Shown here: one piece after another, positions 24,832-37,769 of the stretch | How the letters are laid out: every line of letters begins with the position of its first letter | Position numbering within the stretch: position 1 is the first letter of the stretch | Assembly: GCF_000003605.2 (NCBI RefSeq) | Contig: NW_003110478.1 | Coordinates: 29,051 to 79,259, forward strand | Source: Saccoglossus kowalevskii | Lineage: Eukaryota; Hemichordata; Enteropneusta; Harrimaniidae | DNA length: 50,209 nucleotides | Reading direction: 5' to 3' | The notes under the pieces: generated by a model | Database searches by the model: none | Seen by the model: only the letters and a program-made list of their open reading frames with translations | What the model was told of the DNA's origin: nothing | Program-made: the position numbers and the translations under genes

Positions 24832-25293
24832 GTTTTGAACATATTGTGTTCAACAAATTTCATGTTTTTCAATGTTTAGTACATATTGTGTTCAACAAAT
24901 TTCATGTTTTCAGTGTTTAGTACATATTGTGTTCAATAAATTTAATGTTTTTTGGTGTTTAGCACATATTGTGTTCAACAAATGTTCATGTTTTTCAGTG
25001 TTTAATACATATTGTGTTCAACAAATTTCATGTTTGTCAGTGTTTAGTACATATTGTGTTCAACACTTTCCATGTTTTTCAGTGTTTAGTACAATTGTGT
25101 TCAATAAATTTTATGTTTTTGGGTGTTTAGCACATATTGTGTTCAACAAATTGTCATGTTTTTCAGTGTTTAGTACATATTATGTTCAACAAATTTCATG
25201 TTTTTCAGTGTTTAGTACATATTGTGTTCAACAAATTTCATGTTTTTCAGTGCTTAGTACATATTATGTTCAACGAATTGTCATGTTTTTCAG
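24832..25293. repeat. 42-bp minisatellite
   Basis: About eleven copies of a unit close to tttagtacatattgtgttca followed by acaaatttcatgtttttcagtg. Some copies vary by a base or two in length. Because 42 is a multiple of three, long open frames run through it, but they are repeat artefacts. It lies about 1.3 kb upstream of the TRPA-b start. Confidence 0.95.
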
Positions 25294-27785
25294 TATCCCT
25301 GGAACACATTAGATATACAGTATAACTGACTTTGTCTGCAGTTTGACTGAGTGTACAAATAGTTCAGATCCGCTATTTTTTGACATCATCATAGTAGGTA
25401 CAATACAGTTCTTTTCCAAGTATAGTGAATACAATAAGAAAAAAACGTGTGGTTGTCTGACCAGCCATCAGTTGGATGTCCAGTAATTAAGCGCTCCGCC
25501 CGAAGTAAAATGATTACTTAAATTCGGCGTCAACAATAAATTTCAGTGCATGACAATAACAATGGCAAAACCAAGTGATTACGCACCTTACAAAGTTTGC
25601 AAATGTCATATAAAAGCATAAGAATTGTGTTTTGAAAATAAAGTCAGTTATAGTGGCATGCACTGTTCCGGACTTTCGTAAAACATCATGAGGACTAACT
25701 TGAATGAATTTTCAACTGATAATCTTGTCGTCAAGGCTGTTCCATGGAGCTCAATTTCTTATTGACGTTTTCTTAAAGTTCGTGGGTAATGCATGGCGTC
25801 GTTTATGGTGCTTTATAACGTGACCTTAACTCTTGTTTTTGCCTGTCGTAGTTTTCGATTGAATCTAGTCTTTGGTCGTTTCTATTTGCCATTTACTGCA
25901 ACCCATCACTCCCGAATATGAATATTTACGTCAAGCTCCAATCGCTCCCCATAACATAAACACACGACTTGCTTTCATTCTTGAGCTCGACTAATGATCA
26001 TTTCTTGATATGAATATTGTATTTCAATTTTGATACACCATAATTATACGCTATATTTTGGCATATTTTGAGTGTTGTTCAATTATTCAGAAAATGTTTT
26101 TTACAATGTCTGACAAACTGATTTTTTGATGTACTTTATATGTATTTTATTATTCACTTTCATGTATATGATTAATTGTTTCCTGAATTATTGTAGAACC
26201 TTTTTCATGTACTAAATTTACATTTTATTCCCTATAAAAAAAATGTTTTCGCAATTTTATATGATTAGTATTGATGCATTATCAGTATCGCTAGCTGCGA
26301 TTAATTACGCATTATCGCAATTATTTTAGCTCTCGTTTTCTCGAAATTAACCATACTTTGTCGCATTTTCTATAAAGAATTCGGCATGATTTATAAGTTC
26401 TGTATGTTCTTTACAAATATTTGTTTTGAAATGTACACAATGTATATAAGTTTGACGACCCATTTGCGTACATTTTGAATGGAGTAAGATCGGTGTGAGG
26501 TCACTCTAAATTGGAAGTACTATGTCACCATACCACCAGTCTGAGATACATCTAATATATATTCTGTAATTACTTTTTTTTACTTGGAATTTATTTTAAC
26601 TGAATGAATGAATCAATCAATGAAAATAAAATCAAATAAAAATTGTACAGTATGTAAAACTATCCCTCTGGAGGTGTACGATACAAATTATACTTCATTA
26701 CTGACACAGGGGGCGTGAGTCATTTTGCACGATTACTCAGGAGGGTGGAGTGATCCTACGGTAACACGATACATCCAACAAAATGTACAGCAAGTCTCGG
26801 AAGTATTGGGAATACATTTGCAAACTCGATGTCTATTGGCTAACTGCTTTGATTTTGACTAAACTCTCCGTATATATCGTCAGTCAGTGTTGTGTCGAAC
26901 GGTGATCTGAAGTCTCATCCCTCGTAAGCCTTAGCTTTTGTCATTGTGCAAATTCATTTTTAGTTCAATACCTTTCTCGATTGAACAGTCATAACAGTTT
27001 TCCCTACTTAGAAGCTAACAAAATACAAGGAACAATGACGATGTATAATCACATTGTTGTCAGTGGGGGAAGCACACAAGTTCTAAATAAAAAAAAAAAC
27101 GCCAAATTTTTTGAGTTTACCTTGTGAATTAAATTGTTTTAGACCCTTATCTAACAATCATTGCAAGCCTTAATTAAGATTCACACTTTGTAAGCGAATG
27201 ATTTTAGCACGTTTCCTTAAGGTGACAGTGAAATATGAGTTGTGTTCTCTAAACTGTGTGGAAACCCGCAGTAAGCTTGCTACAAACTTCCTACTAGATT
27301 GCCACAACTTACAACTGTGAGGGCAGTCTAGTCACACCACAGAACACACCATTTAATTTAATAGTAATCAGATTTGAATTAAAGACACATGAATACGCAT
27401 ATCACAGGATTTATTACTGGGTGTATTTATTATGAAACTGATTGAAGCTTGTACAATAACTGTCGTTTGATATTACACATCAAGCAATGTGTTCCATCTA
27501 AGTACGAACGAATATATAGACACGACACTAAACAGATCTCATAATTTAATAATTCTTTTCACATAGCTACATTATACCATATACATATATATATGTATTA
27601 TACAATATGAAGTTGTATAAAAAAAAAAACAATGGTGTAAATATCTGTTCTGAAACTATCTGTAAACTCGACCCAAGTATCTGGCGGCAAGGGTTAAAGA
27701 ATGTCAACAATGATAGAGAGTAACCGACAAACGTCGTCAATGGCAGTGTTGAAAGCACGTCGCCAATGGTCCCAAACATGCGAAG
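25294..27785. other. Intergenic region between TRPA-b and VWD-a
   Basis: AT-rich and without a recognised gene. It should contain the 3' untranslated region of VWD-a. Minus-strand poly(A) candidates (tttatt) are at 27410-27415 and 27426-27431. Confidence 0.55.
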
Positions 27786-30700
27786 TTACTTGTCACAACT
27801 GCAGGAAGAAAAAAGGAAATATTATCAACCTGATGAAAAAAAAATACCTCATTGATTAATTCTTTGTTGATTTCAATTTGTCAGCTACTTATGCCAGGTA
27901 CTTTAATTTGCTGGATACCTTATGCGTTTCTGTACATGTCAAATGTGGAACTATCGTTATAATTGCGTGAGTTGATTTTGATAACGTAATGTTGAATGAA
28001 ACTTTATCAGTCACGTGAATGTAGCTCTCACCTGACCAACCAATAATCTACAAACGCAAATTTGTTCTTTGCTGTTTCGCCGTTAGGTAACAGGAAGTCA
28101 TTTTTCGGGTCACCGTCGTTGTTTCCTAGAAGACCGCAACATTTCCCCTCCAGGCCAGGTGAGATCTTAACATCGGCAACATACCCCTTATCTGTATAGG
28201 ACATAGAAAATTTCTCGTAGTAACTGAAAACTGCCACGCCATTCCTGTCTGTTAAAGAGAGTTTATCAGTACCAAAAACAGCGTCTTCTGCCGATGAAAC
28301 TAGCTGCCCGTTGATCTAGAATGAATGAATAAATGAATGAATAAACTGAAAGTAGTAACTGGAAATTGCCGCAACATTCCTGTCTATTAAGGAGAGTTTA
28401 TCAGTACCAAAAACAGCGTCTTCTGCCGATGAAACTAGCTGCCCGTTGATCTAGAATGAATGAATAAATGAATGAATAAACTGAAAGTAGTAACTGGAAA
28501 TTGCCGCAACATTTCTGTCAGTTAAGGGAAGTCTACCGGTGAAAATGATTGGCCGTTTGATCTAGAAACAAACAAACAAACAAACAAACAAACAGACAAA
28601 TAAATAAATAAATAAATAATAAATAAATAAATCTAACCTTAATTAAGCCATCTTTTCCCAGTGTCACGACGACGTCTCGAACACGTGCAGTAATGAGACT
28701 AACCCGGCTCACATTCATTCCATAGTATACAGTTGGTTCGTTTGTCATCGTTATTTCCCAGTCGTCATCAGAACAGTCTTTGACCAAGATATAAGTACAG
28801 ACGCCCTGGAACGAATATATTCTGCCATCCAAAGTTAAGATGTGAGGGTCGCCGCTTCCACCGCCATCTATTATGAATAATGACAATAATTGGCCTGTAT
28901 CATTTATGACATATGTCTGTTAATAACACTAATCTCACGCAAAAAAATAGTGTCATATTGGTAATATGTGTGACATAAATTTCCAAAGCACCGTCTGGAG
29001 AACTGATGACATCACCAAATTAACATACTAGTATTACAGAACAGCACAATTACCCCAGACTTGAGCAAACATAAGCAGTCATTGTATACAATCATATAGA
29101 AACATATGTATGTAATTGCATGTAATTTAACTCAGACAAACAAATACAGGACTGGTTTGAAAGATATATTTGAAAATTGTAAATACATTAATTGCCTGAA
29201 TAAATGGAACTTTGTGTAAGCTGTAGCTCCCACAGGGAAAACAAGAAACACAACCCCCACATAGGGGCCGCAATGTTTTGATATACACTGTTGAGAAAAA
29301 TAATTTTACTGCCGCCTGCAGCGGCTTGCTCGATTTTGGCTACGTCACTCCATATGTCGCGAAAGTAGTCAAAATATCGTGGTATACTTGTCCCGAGAGC
29401 ATGGAAGTGGGTTATTATCCTTGTTGTTCCCGTGTTTAGCGGTGACAATATTCAGCCCATTGTGATTTGAGTACGTACCGTCTTCACAGCAAACTTCGTT
29501 TGGATTTTCACATTTATTCTCGTCTCCGTTGTCCTCTGATATGGTTTCTGTTTCGTTACAACTTGTTTTACATACTCCAATATTTTGGAGGTCACATTGA
29601 TCTGTAAACACCAATGTAATGGGTGTATTAGTTCATATTTCACATTTACGTCTCAGTGATGATCCTCTTTTCCAACAAACAATGAATAATTCGTAATTGT
29701 AAAAACATGAAATCTTTAAAATGAAAACAATCACTAGACGTATCAAGCCGTATCAAGTATGTACATACGGACACTCAGTGTTTTGGCCAAAAAGACAAAT
29801 GAATAGTATTATATAATAAGTAAATAGGAGCGATTATGTAACCTATGATACTGAGCACTACAGTAATTTTCGTTATTGTATTCATTTTATCGTTTATTGT
29901 ATTGGCAACGACACGATGGTTCAGTTACTGCCATTGTTGAAGTATGCGCTGCTGGCTTGACTCCCATTTTCACGGTCGAGCTGGTCCCTTCGATCCAATA
30001 TTTTTAGATTTTTGGCCATTTTAGCAAATTGGCGAACACTTCAATTGTAGAACCAGAAAGCCCCCGCAACGTCGATCTTTTTGGATTCAGTTTTCAACTG
30101 GCTCCTGAGCACTCCCAGCCAAAATCAAGGTGAGTATTCCTCTCCCCTGGGGGTATCGGTAATCATGACCATAGCATGTCCGTACATTGAAACAGCAGGC
30201 TGCATGCTGTTGCGGGGAACTGTGGGCCGAAGCGACATTCGATGTCAGGCGCAAACCACGGCCAACACTGTACATTTTGTAAATAACCTAATACACAGCA
30301 AGGTAATTAGTATGTTAAATTAATTCACGATCTGAGTGAGTGTACTGTACTCAGATTACAGAAATAACACGTGATCGATGCCTATTTTTACATTACTTAC
30401 CAGGCCTTTTAATAATTGGGGCTGCCCTCTCACTTTCATCTGGAAAATTAAAAAAAACATGACAAATATATTGTTTTTTATTGTATGGCGTTGCACTGCA
30501 CAACGCGTCGTTGCATTGTACTATTCTATTCTATTCTATTCTATTCTATTCTATTCTATTCTATTCTATTCTATTCTATTCTATTCTATTCTATTCTATT
30601 CTATTCTATTCTATTCTATTCTATATTTTACAGTCCGTATACCTTTTGCCATAGAAAGTGCAGACAATCTTCTTTCCTGTGAACATAATGGAAATAATGG

Positions 30701-32485
30701 ATACGTTAAAACTCTGAGGAGATGAAGATTGGGTGCTTAGGTAATCAATGTTGAGCAACTTGTGTCTGTTATCATGTTATTCGTTTTTGCCAATGTATAT
30801 TTAATTGTACCTTTGGTGCATTAAGTAGCAATATGGGAAAACGAGTTAAAAATTTATCTGTGATTCAGACATTCTCAAAAATTAAATAAGCATGCGATAG
30901 TGCAATGCAATATCAATGTTTATCTAAGGAATTAGCCTACGGACGATTTTACTATTGCCGTGTATCACTGTCTAGACTAGTAAATATAAGCACTGTTTTT
31001 AATACTTTCAGTCCGCGAATAACCTGTGCGGGACATGTTCGTTGGGTTGCATGCTATACCCCGTGTCTCATTTTTTTCTGTATCTGCCTTTGTTTTATAG
31101 CTACGCTCCAATTTATTCGATAATCATAATAAGGCATGAACCAAGCTTAATGTTCGCATACAATAAGTATATCTGATTGGGGTGTTTAACATAGAAGCGA
31201 AAACAAAATTGAAAAGAAATTTATTAGCAAGAAACATATTCCAGAAAAGAAGAAATATTTCTATGAGATAAATTGTTACATTACTATCGTACTAATCGTG
31301 ACGTGGCACAATTCGTATACTTGTTTGTAGCCCTGCCTAGTCGGCGTGATTTAAAGCGCCCTCACCGACGTGTGTTTGCATGTGGCGCCGGTTTGGTGTC
31401 GATATATAGTATGTATACTCGACATAAATTAGGGGTACGTAATTAATTAGACTGTCGAAAGTCGCGTGATCAATTTAAAAATACATATGATACTTATTCA
31501 CATAAGAACCACAACCTGGCTCGAGTAAATCGTAATCATAACATTATGCAAATTATGTCCCAGTAGCCAATACAAGCTTCAGCCCAGATAAAACAAAATG
31601 CCTAAAATTTTGCTCACAAACTTTTTCTTACCAACAAGGGCTGAAGTTAAATTTTGAGGGTTTGACAAGCTGTTTCGATTGCTCCTAATTTGGGAGTGAA
31701 GGAAGTTATCTTAAAGCGCGGTGGTCGTCGCGCAGCGCGTGTTCGAATTTCATGTAAATAAACAATGTATTTTACACGCGTTGTATACGTTGCTATGAGT
31801 CCCATATCGAACAGTGCGCGGCGTGACGACCACCGGCCTTTAATTGAACTTTATTCAAATGTCTCCATCTTGTCGAACCTGAATATCTTGTTTAACTTTT
31901 CCTACTTCCGTTAGTGCCTGATAAATGACCCTAATTGGTTCCGATATTATAATGACAAATTAAATTTAATCGTCCGATAACAATATTTTAGTATGTTCAT
32001 GGTGTTAGGGAGAGAAATACCCCATTGAAACTGCCCAGATAAGAGTGCAAATTGTGACTTGGAACCCCCGATGACGTGGCAGATAACGACCACACATATC
32101 GGACCGAACACTTGATATCGGAAGGCAAATATGACACTATCTAGCCCGATAACAGACCCATTCTACCATTTCCGGCAAATTAGTACACGTGACAGTCTTT
32201 TACAAGGGGGTTGACCCTGGGTCAATCATAGCACTCACCATGAGTGAAATACATTACACTCACCAGTCACCAAGGTAACCTACTTATCAAACGAATGTAC
32301 TTTCTTCTGCTTCTCGAGTGCTTACATCGCCAGATTACACATTTGTTGGAAATATGACGTCACATAACATATTTTTACTATAGATACTATGTAAATACCA
32401 ACGAACTTACTTTGGATACCCCAGGTGCAGCTGTTACCATGGTAGCAGATAGCATAGCTATGACAACCACAATGACGAGCTTCAT
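27786..32485 (-). CDS. Secreted six-cysteine plus VWD-domain protein (VWD-a)
   Basis: Coding exons: 32411-32485, 30643-30676, 30401-30439, 29479-29601, 28638-28867, 28032-28315, 27786-27798; 265 residues, stop TAA. The start [20 protein letters not shown] is a signal peptide. A short basic linker ([11 protein letters not shown], then [10 protein letters not shown]) follows. Next is a module with spacing C-x7-C-x3-C-x15-C-x6-CC, then a VWD domain opening [20 protein letters not shown] and containing [21 protein letters not shown] domains occur in extracellular matrix, mucin and yolk proteins. The Asp-rich loop suggests calcium binding. Exon lengths and phases are identical to VWD-b, so they are tandem duplicates. 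The exon at 28032-28315 has two partial copies of its start upstream in the intron. The first coding exon extends to an acceptor at 32490, and a non-coding exon is inferred at 33753. The function of this small architecture is unknown to me. Confidence 0.88.
28316..28570 (-). repeat. Two extra copies of a VWD-a exon start and its acceptor
   Basis: The acceptor plus about the first 100 bases of exon 28032-28315 recur upstream in the intron. One copy has its acceptor at 28451-28452, almost identical to the true exon, with ATCAACGGGCAGCTAGTTTC at its start. A second, degraded copy has its acceptor at 28562-28563. Spacings are 135 and 111 bp. The copies run into aatgaatgaataaatg spacers and have no donor, so including one would end the protein early. 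Confidence 0.85.
28565..28632. repeat. (CAAA)n(TAAA)n microsatellite in VWD-a intron
   Basis: About 68 bp of caaa units followed by taaa units, just inside the donor of exon 28638-28867. A longer version of the same compound repeat lies at the equivalent place in VWD-b (38328-38517). Confidence 0.95.
30521..30624. repeat. (CTATT)n microsatellite
   Basis: About 21 uninterrupted ctatt units in a VWD-a intron, 18 bp below exon 30643-30676. VWD-b has no such repeat at this position. Confidence 0.97.
31711..31843. mobile_element. Miniature inverted-repeat element with TTAA duplication
   Basis: TTAA at 31711-31714 and 31840-31843 flanks inverted repeats (agcgcggtggtcgtcgcgc and its near-complement). 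It is 133 bp, non-coding, in a VWD-a intron. Same family as 22191-22496 and 12229-12345. Confidence 0.85.
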
Positions 32486-32905
32486 AATGACTGAAAGTAT
32501 TAATTGACAGAAACAGTGAGCTGCTTTCTGCATCGTTTATGTTATTACTGTCAATAACGAGCTTCGGAACGCGTTTTTCATGTCAATGTAACTGAGAAAG
32601 AACTGGTTGTAAATTAAAAGCCCGACACATAATTATATCTTCAGACCGTCGCACAATAATATGAAATTGAAAAAAACAAACTAAAAGTGAAGAAGTGTGC
32701 CCAATTGGCTAAGAAGTTCGGTCGCTTTTGTTATTATGCGATAACTTAAATGAAAACTTCCACACTGGGTTCGCAATCTCATCATCAGTGAAGTGTTTAG
32801 CGGATGTCTAAGACCACAGGAATATACACTGATACAGTGATGTTACAAATGCTGCGATACTATTATGGGATACATTGACCAATCGATATTTTCAATGAGT
32901 TATTT

Positions 32906-33595
32906 NNNNNNNNNNNNNNNNNNNNNNNNNNNNNNNNNNNNNNNNNNNNNNNNNNNNNNNNNNNNNNNNNNNNNNNNNNNNNNNNNNNNNNNNNNNNNNN
33001 NNNNNNNNNNNNNNNNNNNNNNNNNNNNNNNNNNNNNNNNNNNNNNNNNNNNNNNNNNNNNNNNNNNNNNNNNNNNNNNNNNNNNNNNNNNNNNNNNNNN
33101 NNNNNNNNNNNNNNNNNNNNNNNNNNNNNNNNNNNNNNNNNNNNNNNNNNNNNNNNNNNNNNNNNNNNNNNNNNNNNNNNNNNNNNNNNNNNNNNNNNNN
33201 NNNNNNNNNNNNNNNNNNNNNNNNNNNNNNNNNNNNNNNNNNNNNNNNNNNNNNNNNNNNNNNNNNNNNNNNNNNNNNNNNNNNNNNNNNNNNNNNNNNN
33301 NNNNNNNNNNNNNNNNNNNNNNNNNNNNNNNNNNNNNNNNNNNNNNNNNNNNNNNNNNNNNNNNNNNNNNNNNNNNNNNNNNNNNNNNNNNNNNNNNNNN
33401 NNNNNNNNNNNNNNNNNNNNNNNNNNNNNNNNNNNNNNNNNNNNNNNNNNNNNNNNNNNNNNNNNNNNNNNNNNNNNNNNNNNNNNNNNNNNNNNNNNNN
33501 NNNNNNNNNNNNNNNNNNNNNNNNNNNNNNNNNNNNNNNNNNNNNNNNNNNNNNNNNNNNNNNNNNNNNNNNNNNNNNNNNNNNNNNNNNNNNNN
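32906..33595. other. Assembly gap (690 N)
   Basis: A run of N inside the inferred first intron of VWD-a. Open frames across it are meaningless. Confidence 1.
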
Positions 33596-33752
33596 CTGTA
33601 TAACATATTTCATCAATGCAATGTCATGTCAGTTCAATACCAAATTATTTAACAGGTTGTCACGTACAATGCTGCACACACCGCCTGTATAGATGGTCAT
33701 ATCATGTACATGGCATATAAATTATAATACGATAAAATATCGTTGTACTTAC

Positions 33753-33971
33753 GATTTTCCTGACGTTATATTCGAATTTACTAAGATAAGACACTTCCTC
33801 GACTGGTACACCTAAAATCGATGAGTCTAGTCGTAGTTCTTCAGAGAAACAATTTATAAGACATCTATAATAAACTGTGCAATTAATCAAACCAGACTGT
33901 TAAACCGATTTGACTCTCATATTGGACCAACCCATCATTGCACCCTCCCCTTTACTGTATTGACCAATCAG
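33753..33971 (-). promoter_or_regulatory. VWD-a promoter and inferred 5' non-coding exon
   Basis: On the minus strand there is an inverted CCAAT box (accaatcag on the plus strand at 33963-33971), a TATA-like TTATAAATT at about 33851-33859, and a transcribed stretch ending at a gtaagt donor (exon edge 33753). The same elements occur at VWD-b with the same CCAAT-to-TATA spacing of about 108 bp. Shared segments between them include tgtgcaattaatcaaa and gactggtacacct. The non-coding exon would splice to the acceptor before the ATG at 32490. Confidence 0.65.
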
Positions 33972-35830
33972 TGTTTCCAATAAGACTCCCGGTCTTGACA
34001 TCAATGTGACGTCAGCACTGACGTACTGTAATTATACATAATCAGACCAAAATAGGTAAAACGATATACAAATATGTCAGTTGTTTGTTTTTACTAAGAG
34101 ACATGGTTACTAAAAAAGACCGTGCCAGAGATGACAGCTGCAGAACACACCTTTATTTGTGACCTGAGATGCGCTAGAAAATAACCAAATAATTGCAGAA
34201 CCGATTCATGACCACCATGTACTTTATAATCAATCCCAGAATTCGTGTGAATCACAACAAGTATATTAAGTGAAATCATTTTCTTCAACTGTGTATTTTG
34301 GATGATTGCAGTGATTTGGAACATGGGCTAGAATCAATGTGTGTAAGTGTAGTTTTGTTCCGAGTTTCTCTGCGCCAGCGCAAAAGCAGCACACACATAC
34401 TCATGGTATGAGTATTTAGTGTATATGTGGGCATTACACACTGAGGTAGATTTTCAGGACAAGTCCAATGTATCGTGTTCAAACATTACACATATATTCT
34501 TCATTCAGTTCACAAGAGCTGATAAGTTTTTGGGGTTAAGAACAATTTCACAGAATTTGATGATTTTGTACGTTCACTGAGGAATGACACAAACAATTCT
34601 ACGTCCCGCTCCGAATGGATTACAAACCCGAAAAACGCGGATCTGGCAAGTGGCCGTATGCACTCCTTTTTTTTTACTGAGGAGTGAGCAAACGAAAACG
34701 TAGTTAATCTTCCTGATTTTGAACGAACAGGTAAAAACCCATAAGTATATCAATTGAAATATCTTTTGGTAGTGTGATTTCACAAACCATTCAAGTTACA
34801 AAAAGACGATGCTCGCATCCATGACGTAATTGTAACGTCATAAACTCATCCAAACACCTATTAAATTTGACTTGTATATGTACTATAACTAACACCACTC
34901 GGTGAATTATAATTATATGTTTTGGTGCAAATATCAAGGTTTGATGTGTCTGTCTTTTGACCCTGCACACACCAGTCACCCTCTCTGCATCCGACCATCA
35001 GTGAAAGGTCATAGGCGTAAAGCCCAGCTATGAATATACTCACAGATCACAGAATGATAACCTTACACATGTGTATTTGTAATTCCCAATGAGAGAACAC
35101 AAATGCAAACAGGACAGCGGATACAACTCAGATAGCTAAGTAAATATCTCACAGATAAGATTCGACTATCTACTTAAACACACGTCAGAGTGTACGAACG
35201 ATTTGGAGTATACAACGCTTCAGAAACTTAATTACATTAACCCGAGTCTGAGCCGAGCTTTCCATGTTCAAGCTAGGAATCTGTTAGTGAACGAGCATTG
35301 AATAGCACAATTTGTCTAACTGTATTGATAGATGCATTACATGTTAGTCGCCAAAGGAGGTAATATTCGGTTCCTCTCTGATCTTTTCATATCACTTGTA
35401 AACACTTTTTGGCAAATACAATGATGATAGTGAAACTGATTAACGATATCATTCATTTGAATATCTTTCTCCATGTTTGACAAGCTGTGTGATGTCATCT
35501 GATTATCCACATCGTGTATTTTTCAACACTTACTTTACAGAGATTTAGGAATATTTTTACTAAAAACACAACCTTTGAAAAAGTATTATACAATAATATA
35601 AAAATTGTACATATTTTAAATATAAACAATGTATATACTGAAACGGTTGTAGACTGAGTACTGAAACTCTATGAACGACCTTAAAACAGGATTCCAAAGT
35701 CTTTTCCATGACGTACGATATTCAGAATAGGTAACAGGTGGGTAACACAATGGATGGAGGGACTAGTCGAACAAACTGTTCTGTGATGTTATCCACTTAT
35801 ATATAACTTGTTGCTTCAATTTCATTTGAG

Positions 35831-35833
<3 letters not shown>

Positions 35834-35910
<77 letters not shown>
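35834..35910. repeat. (TA)n microsatellite
   Basis: About 38 ta units in the spacer upstream of the VWD-a promoter. Confidence 0.97.
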
Positions 35911-35912
<2 letters not shown>

Positions 35913-36291
35913 AGTTTACGTATTCACTCTTATCACTACACAACTGTGACTCTGTCTCGCCGTGAAATGACGTAGAGGGCAGTAAAACAAACAACCGTAC
36001 GTGTGGTAAACTTGAAATGGATTCTACAATTTACATGCGATCCATGTAAACAATGCCCTTACGGAATAACAGTAAATAGTGGCCTGTGATTTACATTATC
36101 AAATGCCTTAGATGAATCCAAAAATGCAATCACACTGCTACCAAGCGCATTCATATATGGCGGATACGTTTTTGAGAATCACTGGCAGGATACAAGGATT
36201 GGCGGTTTAATTCCTTTTTGAACCAAGAGTTTGTCAGTAGTCGGTAGGGAGTAAAGTATCACATCTCTTGAGCAAGATATGATCTAGGATC

Positions 36292-36385
<94 letters not shown>

Positions 36386-36408
36386 GTTGTTGTTGTTGTT
36401 GTTGTTAT
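36292..36408. repeat. (ATT)n(GTT)n microsatellite
   Basis: About 30 att units followed by about seven gtt units, intergenic. Confidence 0.97.
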
Positions 36409-37769
36409 TATGTACAACTTATTTTGCACTATTTCAACTGTTGGCTTTCACGATTACCAACACAAAAACCTGCTACTTTCTTTTTCTATTCAACATAGTG
36501 GTATATGTTATTCAAAACTACATTACAAAAAAAAATTGATGATTTTTAAAATAAATATTAACTGAATGAATCTACTACCCACCTAATTTAATTCAAAATA
36601 TCGACCACCATTTATTTCAAATAGAAATTTTGCTCACCTGCCGACTTGTAACTTTTGCTCACTGAATTTTGCTCACCACAATTGTATTCACAAAATGTTG
36701 CCCCCAATTTACCCACATAGCTCCCTCTGGAAGAGGGATATCAGCGAATAGCTCGTTATTACATACAAATAAAAGCCCTTATTTCAATAATTGAAGAATA
36801 ACACATTAACTCTGAGCTATAGTTCTAAAGCAGAAATATACTAATTATTGCGAAGTACATTCACAGCTAGTGCATTAATTAAGGCATAATTGAAAAAGAC
36901 ACTCCAGACGTGCCGAAATGATGTAACTTCTTTAAATGAAAAAAAAAGAACTACCATCTTGTAATTATTACCTTTATGACACGTATGGTATCATATCTAT
37001 AAATCCCAAAATGTAGTTCATCATCTCGATGGCAAATGGAACTCTTTTCCGAATCACAGAGTGCGACATTCATTATTGTTTTTGGGGAGGGGGGGGGGTT
37101 ACCACTTAAGGTAGAAATGCAGGGTTGCAGTTGCTGTAAAACTATGTTTGCAATGAACACACTTTTAAAGTTGAATCAAATACTGATTGTTTGCCTTGAC
37201 ACAGAAATGCTGCCACCAACGTCTGGATGGCCGTGAGATTAATGGCAATGTATATGAACATAGTTTATGGTACGCTTGTCAAATTAGCATAACTTGGATG
37301 AAATCTGTCTAGTCTGAACATACAATCAAACACGGGGACTGCTGAGTAATTAACTATACCTCGTATAGCATTGTTCAATGCTGGTAGTGGTCAGGCTATT
37401 GAGCACTCTCCATCCCAGAGTTCTTAGCGCTGTCAGTAATTTGAAGAAGCGTCATCTTGCGTCACGGTGGAGAGTGGCAATTGAGATGGGAAAATTGATC
37501 CAAAGCAAATTTCTCAGATGGATTTATTTTTTTTTCGATAAAAATTCACCATTATTTTTAATAGTTCGATTAATAGTAAAATTGATTGTACACAGAACGG
37601 TAATTAATGATCAGACTAGTCATTCGTATTTGCTGTATCTGCACTATCTTTTAATCAATTAACGCCGAATAAATACATTTGTCACATAATATAAGGTTAT
37701 AAGTAATATAGAAATATCTCAATATACAAATTTAAGTAGGTAGTATCGGTAGTCGTCGATTGTGCGGAA

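Larger units (their letters stand above)
33972..37769. other. Intergenic region between the VWD genes
   Basis: No gene recognised. It holds a (TA)n run at 35834-35910, an (ATT)n run at 36292-36384 followed by gtt units, and presumably the 3' untranslated region of VWD-b (poly(A) candidate tttatt at 37523-37528). Confidence 0.6.

Noticed and set aside
24872-25325. Open frames of 146 and 62 codons on the plus strand
   Set aside because: They run through the 42-bp minisatellite, whose unit is a multiple of three; they are repeat artefacts.
30378-30725. Open frames rich in YSILF
   Set aside because: Translation of the (CTATT)n microsatellite.
32863-33692. Long open frames across the gap
   Set aside because: They consist of N.
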